From Lactobacillus johnsonii ATCC 33200 (lineage in GTDB: Bacteria; Bacillota; Bacilli; Lactobacillales; Lactobacillaceae), in the NCBI RefSeq assembly GCF_000159355.1, contig NZ_GG670120.1:352209-416208 (forward strand): DNA of 64,000 nucleotides. Direction: 5' to 3'. The notes beneath the pieces are model-generated. The model was given only the letters and a program-made list of their open reading frames with translations. It had not been told where the DNA came from and did no database searches. A program made the position numbers and the translations under genes. Of this stretch, positions 1-9,987 are shown piece by piece. Positions within the stretch are counted from its first letter, which is position 1; the number at the start of each line of letters is the position of its first letter.

Positions 1-548
1 AGAATTATTTGCAACTTTCAACTTATTTAATTGAACAAAATGCTGCTGATCAGGCGCTAGAACTGTTAGAAAAAGCTCGTGGCCTTGTTAAGCATCCTGA
101 AGATCTAACCTATAACATTGCTGTCTGCTACTACATGCAAGGAGATTTTGCCAAGTCGCTTACGTTGCTTAGCTCCATTGCAGATGATGAAGAGACAATG
201 TATCAAAAAGCTTTGATCTTTATGAAATTAGGGCAGTATCAAAAGGCACTAGCCTATGCCTTAACTTTAAAGAATCAGGATGAACGAACTTTAGAATTAA
301 TTGGTGATATTTGGCTTAGTTTGGGTGATTTAAAATCTGCAAATCAAACTTATAAGAAAGTTTCAGAAGACCAGAGAAATGCAAAAGTTAATTTTTTATT
401 GGGGTTAACTTTATTTGATACTGATCCTGATGAAGCAGAAAAATATTTTAAATTATCAAAAAATCAAGATCCCAAATATTTTGCTCAAGCACAAAAGCAA
501 TATAATGCGGTAGCAAAATTGATTAGAGGTAAAAATGGCAGAAACTAG
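1..548 (+). CDS. TPR-repeat protein, 3' part only (YrrB-like)
   Basis: The frame is already open at the window edge, so this is the C-terminal part of a longer protein; the TTG at 9 is not a convincing start. The visible ~180 residues are a string of tetratricopeptide-type helix pairs (for example around AVCYYMQGDFAKSLTLL and ALIFMKLGQYQKALAYAL), so it is probably a protein-protein interaction scaffold. It overlaps the RecD2 start by 14 bases. In Bacillus a TPR protein (YrrB) also precedes recD2, so this pairing is conserved. No enzymatic motif is visible and the exact role is unknown. Confidence 0.8.
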   Translation, partial: NYLQLSTYLIEQNAADQALELLEKARGLVKHPEDLTYNIAVCYYMQGDFAKSLTLLSSIADDEETMYQKALIFMKLGQYQKALAYALTLKNQDERTLELIGDIWLSLGDLKSANQTYKKVSEDQRNAKVNFLLGLTLFDTDPDEAEKYFKLSKNQDPKYFAQAQKQYNAVAKLIRGKNGRN

Positions 549-2910
549 TTTTACTGGACGAATAAATGGAATTGTTTTTGAAAACAATCAAGATCTTTTC
601 AAGATTATTGATGTAGATTTAATCAGTAAATTACCTGATTACGATCGTGATAATATCCGAGTAACTGGAAATTTTGGGGATATTCAAATTGGATCAACCT
701 ATAAATTTACCGGTAATATTGTTGTACACGAAAAATTTGGTAAACAATTTCGTATAAGTTCTTATGAACCAGTTTTGCCTCATGAACAGGGTAGTTTAGC
801 TAAATACCTTAGTTCTGATAAGTTTCCTGGAATTGGTAAGAGGGCTGCTGAAAAGATCATTGATAGTTTAGGAACAAATGCTTTAGATCTGATTAAGTCG
901 AATCCAACCGAAATTGACAATCTTGATTTAACTCAAAAGCAAAAAGATAGCTTATTATCTGGAATCAATCAAATGGATTCTTTTTCAGAGATTGTAATTA
1001 AGCTGGCTAGATATGGGATTAACAAAAAAGTAGCTGGTAATATTTATAAAGTATATCATGGTGATTCCTTGAAGAAATTGGAGGAAGACCCTTACCAAGC
1101 TCTGGGTGAAGTTCGTGGCTTTGGTTTTAAAACTGCGGATAATATGGGACAGCTACTAGGAATTGAACTAAATGATCCTAGGAGAGTTAGAGGAGCACTT
1201 CTAAGTATTTTACAGACTGCGCTTAATACCTTGGGAGATACTTATGTTGCACTTGATGAATTATTAACACAAGCTTATGATTTAGTTCAATCTACCTCTT
1301 ATGATGAGCTTGCTAATAGTGTTAATGAACTTCAAAGGCAAGGAAAAGTTGTTGTTTCAGGTGATAAGGCAGCTTTGCAGACAATTTTTCAAACTGAACT
1401 TGATATAGCAACTGAATTAAAACATGTAGTTAATAATCAAGTCGAAAAAGAAGAATTTGATGATAGCGATATTGAAAAAGCAATAAAACATGTCGAAGAA
1501 ACACTTGAAATTGAATATGATGATACTCAAAAAAATGCAATTAAAAACGCGCTAAATAATCCAATTTCGATTCTTACTGGTGGTCCTGGTACTGGTAAAA
1601 CGACAATTATCAATGGAATTTTAATGTGTTTAAAGGAACTTGCGGAAATTCCAAGTGCAGCTTTGTATAGCGATGATCCACCATTTTTACTTGCTGCACC
1701 AACGGGTCGAGCAGCCAAGCGAATGAGCGAGGTTACAGATATTTCAGCAAAAACCATTCACCGTTTATTAGGGTTAGGCATCGGTGAAAATGAAGCAACT
1801 GATGTAAACGAATTAAACGGTGAGATCTTAATTATTGATGAAATGTCGATGGTTGATATGTTTCTCTTTAAACAGCTTTTATCCGGTATTAATTCAACAA
1901 AGAGGATAGTTTTTGTTGGGGACAAAGACCAGCTTCCTTCAGTTGGAGCAGGGAATGTTTTTAGTGATTTGATAAGTTCAGGAGCCTTTCCCACGACACG
2001 ATTGCAAGTGATTCATAGACAGGGAGAAGACTCCTCGATTATTAAGTTGGCCCATGCAATTAATGATGAAGAAGCAGAAGAGACTATTTTTAATAAAACT
2101 AAAAACTATTCCTTTATTCCATGTCAACCAAGCTTGGTGGGGGATGCAATCGATCAAATCGTAAATTTGGCTATTAAACGTGGTTTCAAAAAGGATGATG
2201 TTCAAGTTCTGGGAGCAATGTACAACGGTCAAGGTGGAATTACTCACTTGAATGATATTTTGCAGGATGTGATGAATCCACTATCAGCAGAAACTAAAGT
2301 AATTGAAGCTCACAATGAAAGTTTTAGAATCGGGGACCGAATTCTACAATTACAAAATAATCCAGAAAAAGATATTTATAATGGTCAAATTGGTAAAATT
2401 ATTGGCCTTAATCCTGATGATAAAGCCAAAATATTAATTGCTGATTTTGATGGTCGTGAAATAGAATTTGGTATTAAAGACTTAAATGATATTACCCGTG
2501 CGTATGCCATTACCATCCATAAGTCCCAAGGATCAGAATTTCCGTTAGTAATTTTAAACCTTACGATGCAAAATTATATGATGTTGAGGCGGAATTTGTT
2601 ATATACCGCCATTACTCGTGCCGAAAAAAACCTAGTTATGGTAGGAGAAAAAAAGGCGTATATTATGGCATTGCGTACTCCAGGTAATGATCGTAAGACT
2701 GAGTTAGCAGCTAAAATTAGGCATGAGTTAGGTCTAAAAGAAGTTGAAAATACTTCAAATGTAAATGCGGAACAAGAAAAAACTAAAACTGAAGTTAAAG
2801 AAGAAAATGTTGAGCCAGAAGATTATGTTTTGACTCCTGAGCTAATTTATTCTGGACAGATTGATCCAATGATTGGAATGGAAGATATTAAATTAGAAGA
2901 AAAAAGATAG
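535..2910 (+). CDS. recD2: RecD2-type ATP-dependent DNA helicase
   Basis: A 791-residue SF1 helicase, the normal length for RecD2, which acts in DNA repair and replication-fork maintenance without RecBC. The N-terminal ~210 residues are the RecD2-specific extension with helix-hairpin-helix-like repeats. Walker A (GGPGTGKTT) lies near residue 348, Walker B (ILIIDEMSMVD) near 435, and the C-terminal UvrD-type motif (AITIHKSQGSEFP) near 660. The last ~60 residues are acidic and poorly conserved. It follows the TPR gene with a short overlap and is closed by a strong terminator, so the two form one unit. Confidence 0.95.
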   Translation: MAETSFTGRINGIVFENNQDLFKIIDVDLISKLPDYDRDNIRVTGNFGDIQIGSTYKFTGNIVVHEKFGKQFRISSYEPVLPHEQGSLAKYLSSDKFPGIGKRAAEKIIDSLGTNALDLIKSNPTEIDNLDLTQKQKDSLLSGINQMDSFSEIVIKLARYGINKKVAGNIYKVYHGDSLKKLEEDPYQALGEVRGFGFKTADNMGQLLGIELNDPRRVRGALLSILQTALNTLGDTYVALDELLTQAYDLVQSTSYDELANSVNELQRQGKVVVSGDKAALQTIFQTELDIATELKHVVNNQVEKEEFDDSDIEKAIKHVEETLEIEYDDTQKNAIKNALNNPISILTGGPGTGKTTIINGILMCLKELAEIPSAALYSDDPPFLLAAPTGRAAKRMSEVTDISAKTIHRLLGLGIGENEATDVNELNGEILIIDEMSMVDMFLFKQLLSGINSTKRIVFVGDKDQLPSVGAGNVFSDLISSGAFPTTRLQVIHRQGEDSSIIKLAHAINDEEAEETIFNKTKNYSFIPCQPSLVGDAIDQIVNLAIKRGFKKDDVQVLGAMYNGQGGITHLNDILQDVMNPLSAETKVIEAHNESFRIGDRILQLQNNPEKDIYNGQIGKIIGLNPDDKAKILIADFDGREIEFGIKDLNDITRAYAITIHKSQGSEFPLVILNLTMQNYMMLRRNLLYTAITRAEKNLVMVGEKKAYIMALRTPGNDRKTELAAKIRHELGLKEVENTSNVNAEQEKTKTEVKEENVEPEDYVLTPELIYSGQIDPMIGMEDIKLEEKR

Positions 2911-2912
2911 CA

Positions 2913-2945
2913 AAATAGCCAGCTCATTATGAGCTGGCTATTTGT
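2913..2945. terminator. Bidirectional intrinsic terminator between recD2 and the lipid kinase gene
   Basis: A perfect 14-bp stem (AAATAGCCAGCTCA with TGAGCTGGCTATTT) with a 3-base loop is flanked by A and T runs. It lies between two convergent genes and can serve both. Confidence 0.85.
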
Positions 2946-2975
2946 CGTTTATTGCAAAAAATCAAAATGATCCAC

Positions 2976-3884
2976 TTAAAATTTTAGATGAAACTTTCTT
3001 TTTGATAGTTCTTCTCCATCAAGTTGATCGTACTCAGGATCATCAGTTTTAACTTCAATTGCAGAGGATTCAAAATAATGAAATTGTTTACTTTTCATAT
3101 GTGATCCATTGATGAGTAACTTGGAAAATAGATAAATAAATTTTGCCAAATTTGGCTTTTCTACAATTGCAATATCTAATTGGTGATTATAAATGCTAGC
3201 AATCGGTAAGATTGGTACGCTGCCACCGAAGTAGGGATGGTTAGTAGTAGTAACTAAATAGGCGTGTTCATAGTAAGAGGTGTGACCATTAGTCGAAACT
3301 CTGACTTTAAAATTGTCTTGTCCCTTGAGTGCTTGAACAATATTAATTCCGTAAGTTAAGTTACCTATATTAATTTTATTAAATTTAGTTTTTAGTTTTG
3401 AGTGGTTCGTTTTATTAACTACATAAGCATCAAAATCAATTCCTAAATTGTTAACAAAGTATCTTGTCTCACCGTTAATTAGATCATGGTATTTTCCGCA
3501 ATCTACTTTAGTAATGATCGGATTATTCTTTAGATGTCTAATCAATTTTAGAGAATCTGTTTCAAGTTTAGCTGCTCTAGCAAAATCATTTCCAGTGCCT
3601 GCTGGGAAGTAGGCAAGAGGAGTATTAGGATGGTCTGAATTTTTAACACCGTTTAAAGCTTGGTTTAGAGAACCATCGCCACCAACTACAATAACATATT
3701 CAGTTCCGGAATTAATTTCATTGGCTACCTTGGTTGCAAGTGGAACCAATTGTCCCGGATAATTGGAGATATGAATGTCATAGTCCATTTTTTCATTTTT
3801 AAGTACAGTTTCAATTTTCTTGAGAGCTTTTTCGCCTCTGTTGCTCCCAGATTTTAGGTTTACAAGTAAATGAATCTTTGCCAT
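2976..3884 (-). CDS. Diacylglycerol kinase / YegS-family lipid kinase
   Basis: A soluble lipid kinase of the DAGK catalytic family. Such enzymes phosphorylate diacylglycerol left over from lipoteichoic acid synthesis, returning it to phospholipid metabolism at the membrane. The N-terminus carries the nucleotide motif GGDGSLNQALNG, followed by PAGTGNDFAR. The C-terminal half is the beta-sandwich domain of the family. I start it at the ATG at 3884 (MAKIHLLVN): a longer frame to 3920 would run into the terminator of the upstream RNase J1 gene. Length (302 aa) fits DgkB; the exact lipid substrate is not readable. Confidence 0.85.
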   Translation of the reverse strand: MAKIHLLVNLKSGSNRGEKALKKIETVLKNEKMDYDIHISNYPGQLVPLATKVANEINSGTEYVIVVGGDGSLNQALNGVKNSDHPNTPLAYFPAGTGNDFARAAKLETDSLKLIRHLKNNPIITKVDCGKYHDLINGETRYFVNNLGIDFDAYVVNKTNHSKLKTKFNKINIGNLTYGINIVQALKGQDNFKVRVSTNGHTSYYEHAYLVTTTNHPYFGGSVPILPIASIYNHQLDIAIVEKPNLAKFIYLFSKLLINGSHMKSKQFHYFESSAIEVKTDDPEYDQLDGEELSKRKFHLKF

Positions 3885-3902
3885 TATTTTGTGCCTAGGT
3901 AA

Positions 3903-3934
3903 TAAAAAAATAAGCCCCATTTGGGGCTTATTTT
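3903..3934 (-). terminator. Intrinsic terminator of the rpoY-rnjA unit
   Basis: The stem AAAATAAGCCCC / GGGGCTTATTTT with loop ATTT lies right at the end of the RNase J1 gene, followed (minus strand) by a T run. It separates rnjA from the downstream kinase gene. Confidence 0.85.
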
Positions 3935-5612
3935 ATTTCTTTTCAATTAGCATTGGCAAAATCATTGGTCTTCTTTCAGTCTTTGAATATAGGAAATCTT
4001 GAAGATTCTCAATAATTGCCTTTCTAATTTCATTTTCTTTCGGTTGTGGGTCTTTCGCCATTTCTGTCTTAAGAACATGGTAGACATGTTTCTGAGCTTG
4101 ACTAATCAATTCTGTTGATTCACGCATGTAGACAAAACCACGACTCAAAATGTCTGGCCCTGCAAGAACGCGTTGGTGCTTGTAGTCAACAGTTGCTACT
4201 ACTACTACAAGACCTTCTTCAGCTAAGATTTGACGGTCACGAACAACGATATTACCAACATCATCGCTACCAGAAGTATCAACAAAGACATCTGGTATAT
4301 TAATGTGACCAGCGATTCTAGAAGAATCTCTCGTCAAAGCAAGGACATCCCCATTTTTAAGAACAAAAGTATGATCTTTAGGCATACCAGTAGATTGAGC
4401 AGTTTCAGTATGAACTACTTGCATTCTATATTCACCATGAACTGGAATGAAGTATTCAGGTTTAGTTAACTCAATCATCATTTTTTGTTCTTCTTGGCCA
4501 GCATGTCCAGAAGTGTGGACATTGTGAATCTTGCCGTGAACAACATTCGCACCAGCTTCAGTTAACTTATTAATTAGGTGGTTAACGCTAGTAGTGTTAC
4601 CTGGAATTGGATTAGAAGAAAAGATGACGGTGTCGCCTGGTTGTAATGAAATCTGACGGTGAGTTCCATCTGCAATTCTTGAAAGAGCAGCAAGAGGTTC
4701 ACCTTGAGAACCAGTACATAAGATCATTGCCTTTTCTGGTGGAGTATGGTTAATTTCATTAGCATCAACTAAGGTTCCTTCAGGAATATCTAAGTAGCCA
4801 AGATCAATACCATTTTGAACCCCATTTTCCATTGAACGACCAAAGATAGCTACTTTTCTTCCGGTATCAACAGCGGCTTTGATCGCAGTTGATACACGGT
4901 AAAGATTAGAAGCAAAAGTGGCAAAAATAATTCTGCCTTTAATTCCAGTAATGATGTCGTGTAATGAATGAGCAACAAATCGTTCTGACTTTGTAAATGT
5001 AGGAACCTCTGCATTAGTGGAGTCAGATAAAAGGGCTAAGACGCCTTCTTTTCCAAGCTTAGCCATCTCTTGGAAATCAGGAGCTGGTTGATTCATAACT
5101 GGAGTTAAGTCAAATTTAAAGTCTCCAGTAAATAGAACGGCTCCTTCAGGAGTATGAACTGCAATTCCTAGAGTATCCGGAATTGAGTGAGTGGTTCTGA
5201 AGAAACTTACTGATAATTTATCGAATTTTAAAACAGTATCTTCATGTTCTTCATGAAGTTCACTAGAATTTAAAATTCCATGTTCATCAAGTTTTCCTCG
5301 AATTAAGGCTAAAGCAAATGGAGTAGCATAGACAGGAATTTCAGGAATTTTCTTTAAAAGGTAAGGAATTCCCCCGATGTGGTCTTCATGTCCGTGCGTA
5401 ACAACTAATGCTTTAATTTTTTTTCTATTCTTAGCTAAGTAGGAATAGTCTGAGATAACATAATTAATTCCCATCATATCGTCTTCAGGGAATTTGATAC
5501 CGCAGTCCATGATGATAATTTCATCTTGGTACTCAACGCAGTACATATTACGGCCGATTTCGCCTAGACCCCCTATAGCGTAAACGCCGACTTCGTTATT
5601 CTTTAATTTCAA
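3933..5612 (-). CDS. rnjA: Ribonuclease J1
   Basis: A 559-residue metallo-beta-lactamase/beta-CASP nuclease with 5'-3' exonuclease and endonuclease activity, central to mRNA decay and RNA maturation in Firmicutes. The complete zinc motif HGHEDH is at residues 73-78. The GDFKFD motif and the C-terminal beta-CASP/KH-like part are present. It follows rpoY after 5 bases, the arrangement found in Bacillus and most Lactobacillales. The second paralogue at 17285 has a degenerate metal motif, so this one is J1 and the other J2. Confidence 0.95.
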   Translation of the reverse strand: MKLKNNEVGVYAIGGLGEIGRNMYCVEYQDEIIIMDCGIKFPEDDMMGINYVISDYSYLAKNRKKIKALVVTHGHEDHIGGIPYLLKKIPEIPVYATPFALALIRGKLDEHGILNSSELHEEHEDTVLKFDKLSVSFFRTTHSIPDTLGIAVHTPEGAVLFTGDFKFDLTPVMNQPAPDFQEMAKLGKEGVLALLSDSTNAEVPTFTKSERFVAHSLHDIITGIKGRIIFATFASNLYRVSTAIKAAVDTGRKVAIFGRSMENGVQNGIDLGYLDIPEGTLVDANEINHTPPEKAMILCTGSQGEPLAALSRIADGTHRQISLQPGDTVIFSSNPIPGNTTSVNHLINKLTEAGANVVHGKIHNVHTSGHAGQEEQKMMIELTKPEYFIPVHGEYRMQVVHTETAQSTGMPKDHTFVLKNGDVLALTRDSSRIAGHINIPDVFVDTSGSDDVGNIVVRDRQILAEEGLVVVVATVDYKHQRVLAGPDILSRGFVYMRESTELISQAQKHVYHVLKTEMAKDPQPKENEIRKAIIENLQDFLYSKTERRPMILPMLIEKK

Positions 5613-5617
5613 GGTCG

Positions 5618-5845
5618 TTAGTTATCCTTAGAATCAAAAGTTGTCAGTTTGAAATCTGGACTTTGCTTTTCGTAAGCAAGGGAATTTCCAGTTAATTCTT
5701 GGATGAGTTCAATGTTGTAGGGGGTATTATCCTCAACCATAGTTCTTGCTGCAACTACATTATCTGCTTCTAAAAAAAGAGTCTTAGTAGTTTCTCTTCT
5801 TGGATTAACGATCTGGTCTTTTTGGTATAAAACTTTGTAGATCAT
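5618..5845 (-). CDS. rpoY: RNA polymerase epsilon subunit (RpoY)
   Basis: A 75-residue protein ([18 protein letters not shown]...) of the small DUF1447 family, recognised as the epsilon subunit bound to RNA polymerase in Firmicutes. It binds on the downstream face of the polymerase and is thought to affect stability or phage-protein resistance. The strong site AAGGAGA precedes the ATG. Its position directly upstream of RNase J1 is diagnostic for the family and supports the call beyond the short length. Confidence 0.92.
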   Translation of the reverse strand: MIYKVLYQKDQIVNPRRETTKTLFLEADNVVAARTMVEDNTPYNIELIQELTGNSLAYEKQSPDFKLTTFDSKDN

Positions 5846-5973
5846 TTCTTATAATCTCCTTATATTTAAAACGTTCAAAAAAACTTCTGCATAAACTTGC
5901 AGAAATTCATAGCTATTAAAATTCTATCATAAACTTGCTTTTAAGTATACCAATTTGCTTCATATATAGTATG

Positions 5974-6007
5974 GAAAAAGGCGATAGAACATCTTGCTCT
6001 AACGCCT
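5974..6007 (-). terminator. Intrinsic terminator of def
   Basis: On the minus strand AGGCGTTAGA pairs with TCTATCGCCT (one mismatch), followed by a short T run. It lies 24 bases past the def stop codon. Confidence 0.65.
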
Positions 6008-6030
6008 AATAGAAAATTAAAAGTTTAATT

Positions 6031-6585
6031 TTAAGAAATTACGATTGTATCTTCTGCTAATTCAAAAGGATTTTGCTTATTGATGCGATCATAGAATAAA
6101 TGACCATTTAAGTGATCAATTTCGTGGGAAGCAACGATTGCTGGATAGTCTTTTAAGCGAATAGTTTTTTCTTCACCATCTACTGTGTAGTAACGAATTT
6201 TTAATTTATCAGGACGAGGAACATATCCTTCAATGTCTTTGTCTACACTTAAACAGCCTTCTCCTTCAGCAAGACAAGTTCTTCTAACTGATTCAGAAAG
6301 AATTTTAGGATTAACAAAAACTTCCTTAAAGATGATTTCACCTTTGTCGTTTGGAACTAAAAGAGCAGCCATTTGAACACTTTCACCAACTTGTGGAGCA
6401 GCCAAACCAACACCGGCTCTTAATTGATGCTTTTCAGCAATCTTAGGATCTTGTGAGTTAATTAAGTATTGCATCATGTCGTCAGCTAATTTTTTGTATT
6501 CATCGGATAATGGAAAAGTTAAAGGCTTAGCAACTTGTCTTAAAACTGGATTGCCATCGCGCGTAATATCATGCATTAAAATCAA
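6031..6585 (-). CDS. def: Peptide deformylase
   Basis: Removes the formyl group from the N-terminal methionine of new proteins; essential metalloenzyme. All three family motifs are present: [10 protein letters not shown] (58-67), EGCLS with metal ligand C111, and HEIDH with ligands H154 and H158. At 184 residues it fits the Gram-positive type 2 enzymes with an insertion between motifs. The start is set to the TTG at 6585 because AGGAG stands 8 bases before it; the ATG three codons later would be 17 bases away. Single-gene unit divergent from typA. Confidence 0.95.
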
Positions 6586-6713
6586 AATTATATCTCCTTA
6601 ATTAAATAATTTGCTATAAACTATAATAACAATTGAAAGAAAAGACGGCAACGACCGAAGTTTTTGGTATAATATTTTTGTTAAAAATAAACAGTTCACA
6701 GCTTGTACTTCCG

Positions 6714-6742
6714 TTGACGACATTATATTTTTAGAGTAGAAT
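6714..6742 (+). promoter_or_regulatory. Candidate sigma70-type promoter of typA
   Basis: TTGACG and TAGAAT are separated by 17 bases. Initiation near 6749 would give a leader of about 107 nt before the typA start. No closer competing pair is seen. Confidence 0.5.
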
Positions 6743-6806
6743 TGTAAAACGAAACTATAGAGATATAAAGCTTCAATAACTGCATTATTATTTTTGTGTG
6801 AAAGGG

Positions 6807-6831
6807 CTGTGACTGGAGTCACAGTTTTTTT
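6807..6831 (+). terminator. Terminator-like hairpin in the typA leader (possible attenuator)
   Basis: CTGTGACT pairs perfectly with AGTCACAG around a 2-base loop and is followed at once by seven T. This has the form of an intrinsic terminator, yet it sits between the likely promoter and the typA ribosome site, 10 bases before GGGGAGG. It may attenuate typA or end a short leader RNA. Confidence 0.55.
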
Positions 6832-6855
6832 ATGAAGTTCGGGGAGGAATTTCTT

Positions 6856-8688
6856 TTGCAAAGAAGAGACGATATTAGAAATATTGCCATTATCGCACAC
6901 GTTGACCACGGTAAGACTACTTTGGTTAACCAATTGTTAAAACAATCAGATACATTGCCAGAGCACATGAATCTAGAAGATCGTGCTATGGACTCCAATG
7001 CTATTGAACGTGAACGTGGTATTACTATCTTATCTAAGAACACTGCTGTTAAGTACGGTGATACTACTATTAACATCTTGGATACACCAGGACACGCTGA
7101 CTTCGGTGGTGAAGTAGAACGTATCATGCACATGGTTGACGGATGTTTATTGCTTGTTGATGCTTACGAAGGTACTATGCCACAAACTCGTTTTGTGCTT
7201 AAGAAGGCTTTGGAAGCTGGCGTTAAGCCAATCGTAGTTATTAATAAGATTGACCGTCCAGGTGCTCGTCCAAAGGAAGTATTGGATGAAGTTCTTGAAT
7301 TATTCATCGAATTAGGTGCTAGTGATGAACAACTTGATTTCCCAGTTGTTTACGCATCTGCTTTAAACGGTACTTCTTCATACGAATCAGACCCAGCTAA
7401 GCAAGAAGAAACAATGGATCCTATTTTTGATACTATTGTTAAGAACATTCCTGCTCCAGTTGATAATTCTGATGAACCATTACAATTCCAAATCACTATG
7501 CTTGATTGGGATGACTACGTAGGTCGTATCGGTGTAGGACGTATTTACCGCGGAAAAGTTAAAGTTGGTGACAACATTACTGTTATGAAACGTGATGGTT
7601 CAACTCAAAACTTCCGTGTTACTAAATTATTTGGTTACTTCGGTTTGAAGCGTAACGAAATTCAAGAAGCAAAAGCCGGCGATATCATTGCTATTTCTGG
7701 TATTAATGATATTTATGTTGGTGAAACTATTGCTTCTGCTGACAAGCCTGAAGCATTACCACTTCTTAAGATTGACCCACCAACTCTTCAAATGGACTTT
7801 GTTGCAAACGATTCACCATTTGCTGGTCGTGAAGGTGATCAAGTTACACCTAAGAAACTTGAAGACCGTTTAATTCGTCAAACTCGTACTGATGTTTCTT
7901 TAAAGGTTGAACCAACTGACCAATTAAATGCCTGGACTGTTTCTGGTCGTGGTGAATTACACTTGTCAATTTTAGTTGAAGAACTTCGTCGTGAAGGATT
8001 CGAATTACAACTTTCACGTCCTAAAGTTATTTACCGTGAAGTTGATGGACAAATGTGTGAACCATTTGAAGCAGTTCAAGTAGATACTCCAGATGCTTAT
8101 GTGGGTTCTGTTATCGACTCTCTTTCACAAAGAAAAGGTGAAATGAAGAATATGGAATCTACTGGTAACGGTCAAACTAGACTTGAATTCTTAGTACCAT
8201 CACGTGGTTTGATTGGTTACAACAACGAATTCATGTCCCAAACTGCTGGTTACGGAATTATGAACCATACTTTTGATTCATACAAGCCTGTTGTTACGAA
8301 CTGGGAACCAGGTCGTCGTAACGGTGCCTTAGTTTCAATCAATCAAGGTCAATCAACAACTTACTCACTTCAATCAGTTGAACAACGTGGTGAATTATTC
8401 ATCGGTGCTGGTGTTGAAGTTTACGAAGGTATGATTGTTGGTCAATCATCACGTGAACGTGATATTGCTGTTAACGTAACTAAGGGTAAGAACTTAACTA
8501 ACACCCGTGCTGCAGGTAAAGACCACTCAGCTTCAATTAAGACTCCTAAGACTATGACTTTAGAAGAAGCTATTGAATTCTTGAACGATGATGAATACTG
8601 TGAAGTAACTCCAGAAAGTATTCGTTTACGTAAGAAGATCTTAAACACTAACGAAAGAAAAAAGGCAGATAAGAAACGTAACAAATAG
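6856..8688 (+). CDS. typA: Ribosome-binding GTPase TypA/BipA
   Basis: A translation-factor-type GTPase that binds 70S ribosomes and supports ribosome assembly and growth under stress or cold. The P-loop [10 protein letters not shown] stands at the N-terminus, followed by [11 protein letters not shown] and [13 protein letters not shown]-like domains and the family-specific C-terminal domain complete it. An ATG at 6832 is in frame, but GGGGAGG (6841) lies 8 bases before the TTG at 6856. This start gives 610 residues, the normal family size, and the usual N-terminus ([18 protein letters not shown]). Highly biased codons suggest strong expression. Confidence 0.95.
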   Translation: MQRRDDIRNIAIIAHVDHGKTTLVNQLLKQSDTLPEHMNLEDRAMDSNAIERERGITILSKNTAVKYGDTTINILDTPGHADFGGEVERIMHMVDGCLLLVDAYEGTMPQTRFVLKKALEAGVKPIVVINKIDRPGARPKEVLDEVLELFIELGASDEQLDFPVVYASALNGTSSYESDPAKQEETMDPIFDTIVKNIPAPVDNSDEPLQFQITMLDWDDYVGRIGVGRIYRGKVKVGDNITVMKRDGSTQNFRVTKLFGYFGLKRNEIQEAKAGDIIAISGINDIYVGETIASADKPEALPLLKIDPPTLQMDFVANDSPFAGREGDQVTPKKLEDRLIRQTRTDVSLKVEPTDQLNAWTVSGRGELHLSILVEELRREGFELQLSRPKVIYREVDGQMCEPFEAVQVDTPDAYVGSVIDSLSQRKGEMKNMESTGNGQTRLEFLVPSRGLIGYNNEFMSQTAGYGIMNHTFDSYKPVVTNWEPGRRNGALVSINQGQSTTYSLQSVEQRGELFIGAGVEVYEGMIVGQSSRERDIAVNVTKGKNLTNTRAAGKDHSASIKTPKTMTLEEAIEFLNDDEYCEVTPESIRLRKKILNTNERKKADKKRNK

Positions 8689-8710
8689 TTTATTTCTTAT
8701 TTAATTTTTA

Positions 8711-8742
8711 AAAGTGGCTCAATTTATTGAGCTACTTTTTTT
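8711..8742 (+). terminator. Intrinsic terminator of typA
   Basis: AAAGTGGCTCAA and TTGAGCTACTTT form a stem (one G-U) around TTTA, followed by a long T run. Confidence 0.85.
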
Positions 8743-8802
8743 GTTATGCAGAGGTAGTGATATAATAAGAAAGATTATTTAACTAAAGGGGGCAGATATA
8801 TT

Positions 8803-9987
8803 GTGCGACAAAACCTAAGATACTTAGACTATAGCATCTTGATCCCATATCTTGTTTTGTCAACTATCGGGGTTATTATGGTATATTCAGCAAGCTCGGA
8901 CATTTTATTAGTAAATGGTTTTTCACCGAGTGTATACATGAAAAGACAGATTATATATTTCTTGGCAGCATTTATAGCCTTTGGAATTCCTTGTTTTGCT
9001 TTAAAACTAAGAGTATTCAAAAACAGAAAATTTGTTATGTCCTACTTAGGAATTTCATTTTTGATGTTAATGTTTTTAATCGTTCTAAAAATTGTTAGTC
9101 ATGGAAAAGCTGCTGTTAATGGTGCTGTTGGTTGGATTAATTTAGGATTTATTAATATTCAGCCAGTGGAAGTAGCTAAATTATCTCTAGTTCTTTATTT
9201 GGCTTTTGTCTTGTCAAGACGAGATGGGAAGTTTATTCCGGGACAAATCTGGCATAATTTATTTGGGCCAACTGTAATTTCATTTTTGATGATTGGTTTG
9301 GTAATTTTAGAGCCTGACTTTGGCGGTTCAGCAATTCTATTTATGATTGTTTTTGTCATGTATAGTGTCTCAGGAATCCCCACAAGATTAGCCGTTTATT
9401 GGTTAGTAGGATTACTGCTAGGAATTGTTTTATTGATGGCAATTTTATTGTTTTGGACCCCAGGATTCATCAAAGATTCCTATCAATTTCAGCGGTTGCT
9501 CGCTTTTGCCCATCCCTTTAAGCTAGAAAAAACAGGTGGTGCACAGTTGGTAAACTCCTATTATGCAATTCATAATGGTGGTTTGTTTGGTGTTGGATTA
9601 GGTAATAGTATGCAAAAGAGAGGCTACTTACCTGAACCATATACTGATTTCATTTTATCTATTACCGCTGAAGAGTTAGGAGTAATTGGCGCCATTGTGA
9701 TTATTACCTTATTATTCTTTTTAATGTGGCGCATTATGGAAGTAGGAATTCATGCCGATTCACAATTTAATGCTTTAGTTTGTTTCGGGGTTGTAACCAT
9801 GATTTTTACAGAAACGCTCTTTAATGTAGGGGCAGTTTTAGGATTATTGCCAATTACTGGGGTAACCTTACCATTTATTTCATATGGGGGATCATCAATG
9901 ATTGTACTAACTGTCGCTTTAGGTTTAGTCTTAAATATTTCAGCTGCTGAAAAGAAAGCATTAGTAGAAAGTAGGAGTGTACTTTGA
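8803..9987 (+). CDS. ftsW: FtsW/RodA-family lipid II flippase-like peptidoglycan polymerase
   Basis: A polytopic membrane protein (about 10 segments, 394 aa) of the SEDS family, which polymerises glycan strands during septation or elongation. The C-terminal signature LPITGVTLPFISYGGSS is intact. It starts at a GTG (8803), with AAGGGGGC 10-15 bases before it. The neighbours ylbG-rsmD-coaD follow with overlaps; this order with ftsW first is common in lactobacilli and favours FtsW over RodA. The choice between FtsW and RodA cannot be settled from sequence alone. Confidence 0.85.
   Translation: MRQNLRYLDYSILIPYLVLSTIGVIMVYSASSDILLVNGFSPSVYMKRQIIYFLAAFIAFGIPCFALKLRVFKNRKFVMSYLGISFLMLMFLIVLKIVSHGKAAVNGAVGWINLGFINIQPVEVAKLSLVLYLAFVLSRRDGKFIPGQIWHNLFGPTVISFLMIGLVILEPDFGGSAILFMIVFVMYSVSGIPTRLAVYWLVGLLLGIVLLMAILLFWTPGFIKDSYQFQRLLAFAHPFKLEKTGGAQLVNSYYAIHNGGLFGVGLGNSMQKRGYLPEPYTDFILSITAEELGVIGAIVIITLLFFLMWRIMEVGIHADSQFNALVCFGVVTMIFTETLFNVGAVLGLLPITGVTLPFISYGGSSMIVLTVALGLVLNISAAEKKALVESRSVL

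Noticed and set aside
3885-3920. N-terminal extension of the diacylglycerol kinase
   Set aside because: It would translate the terminator of the RNase J1 gene; the ATG at 3884 gives the family N-terminus.
6598-6933. Minus-strand open frame between def and typA
   Set aside because: Covers the typA promoter, leader hairpin and P-loop in reverse; no ribosome site and no plausible protein.
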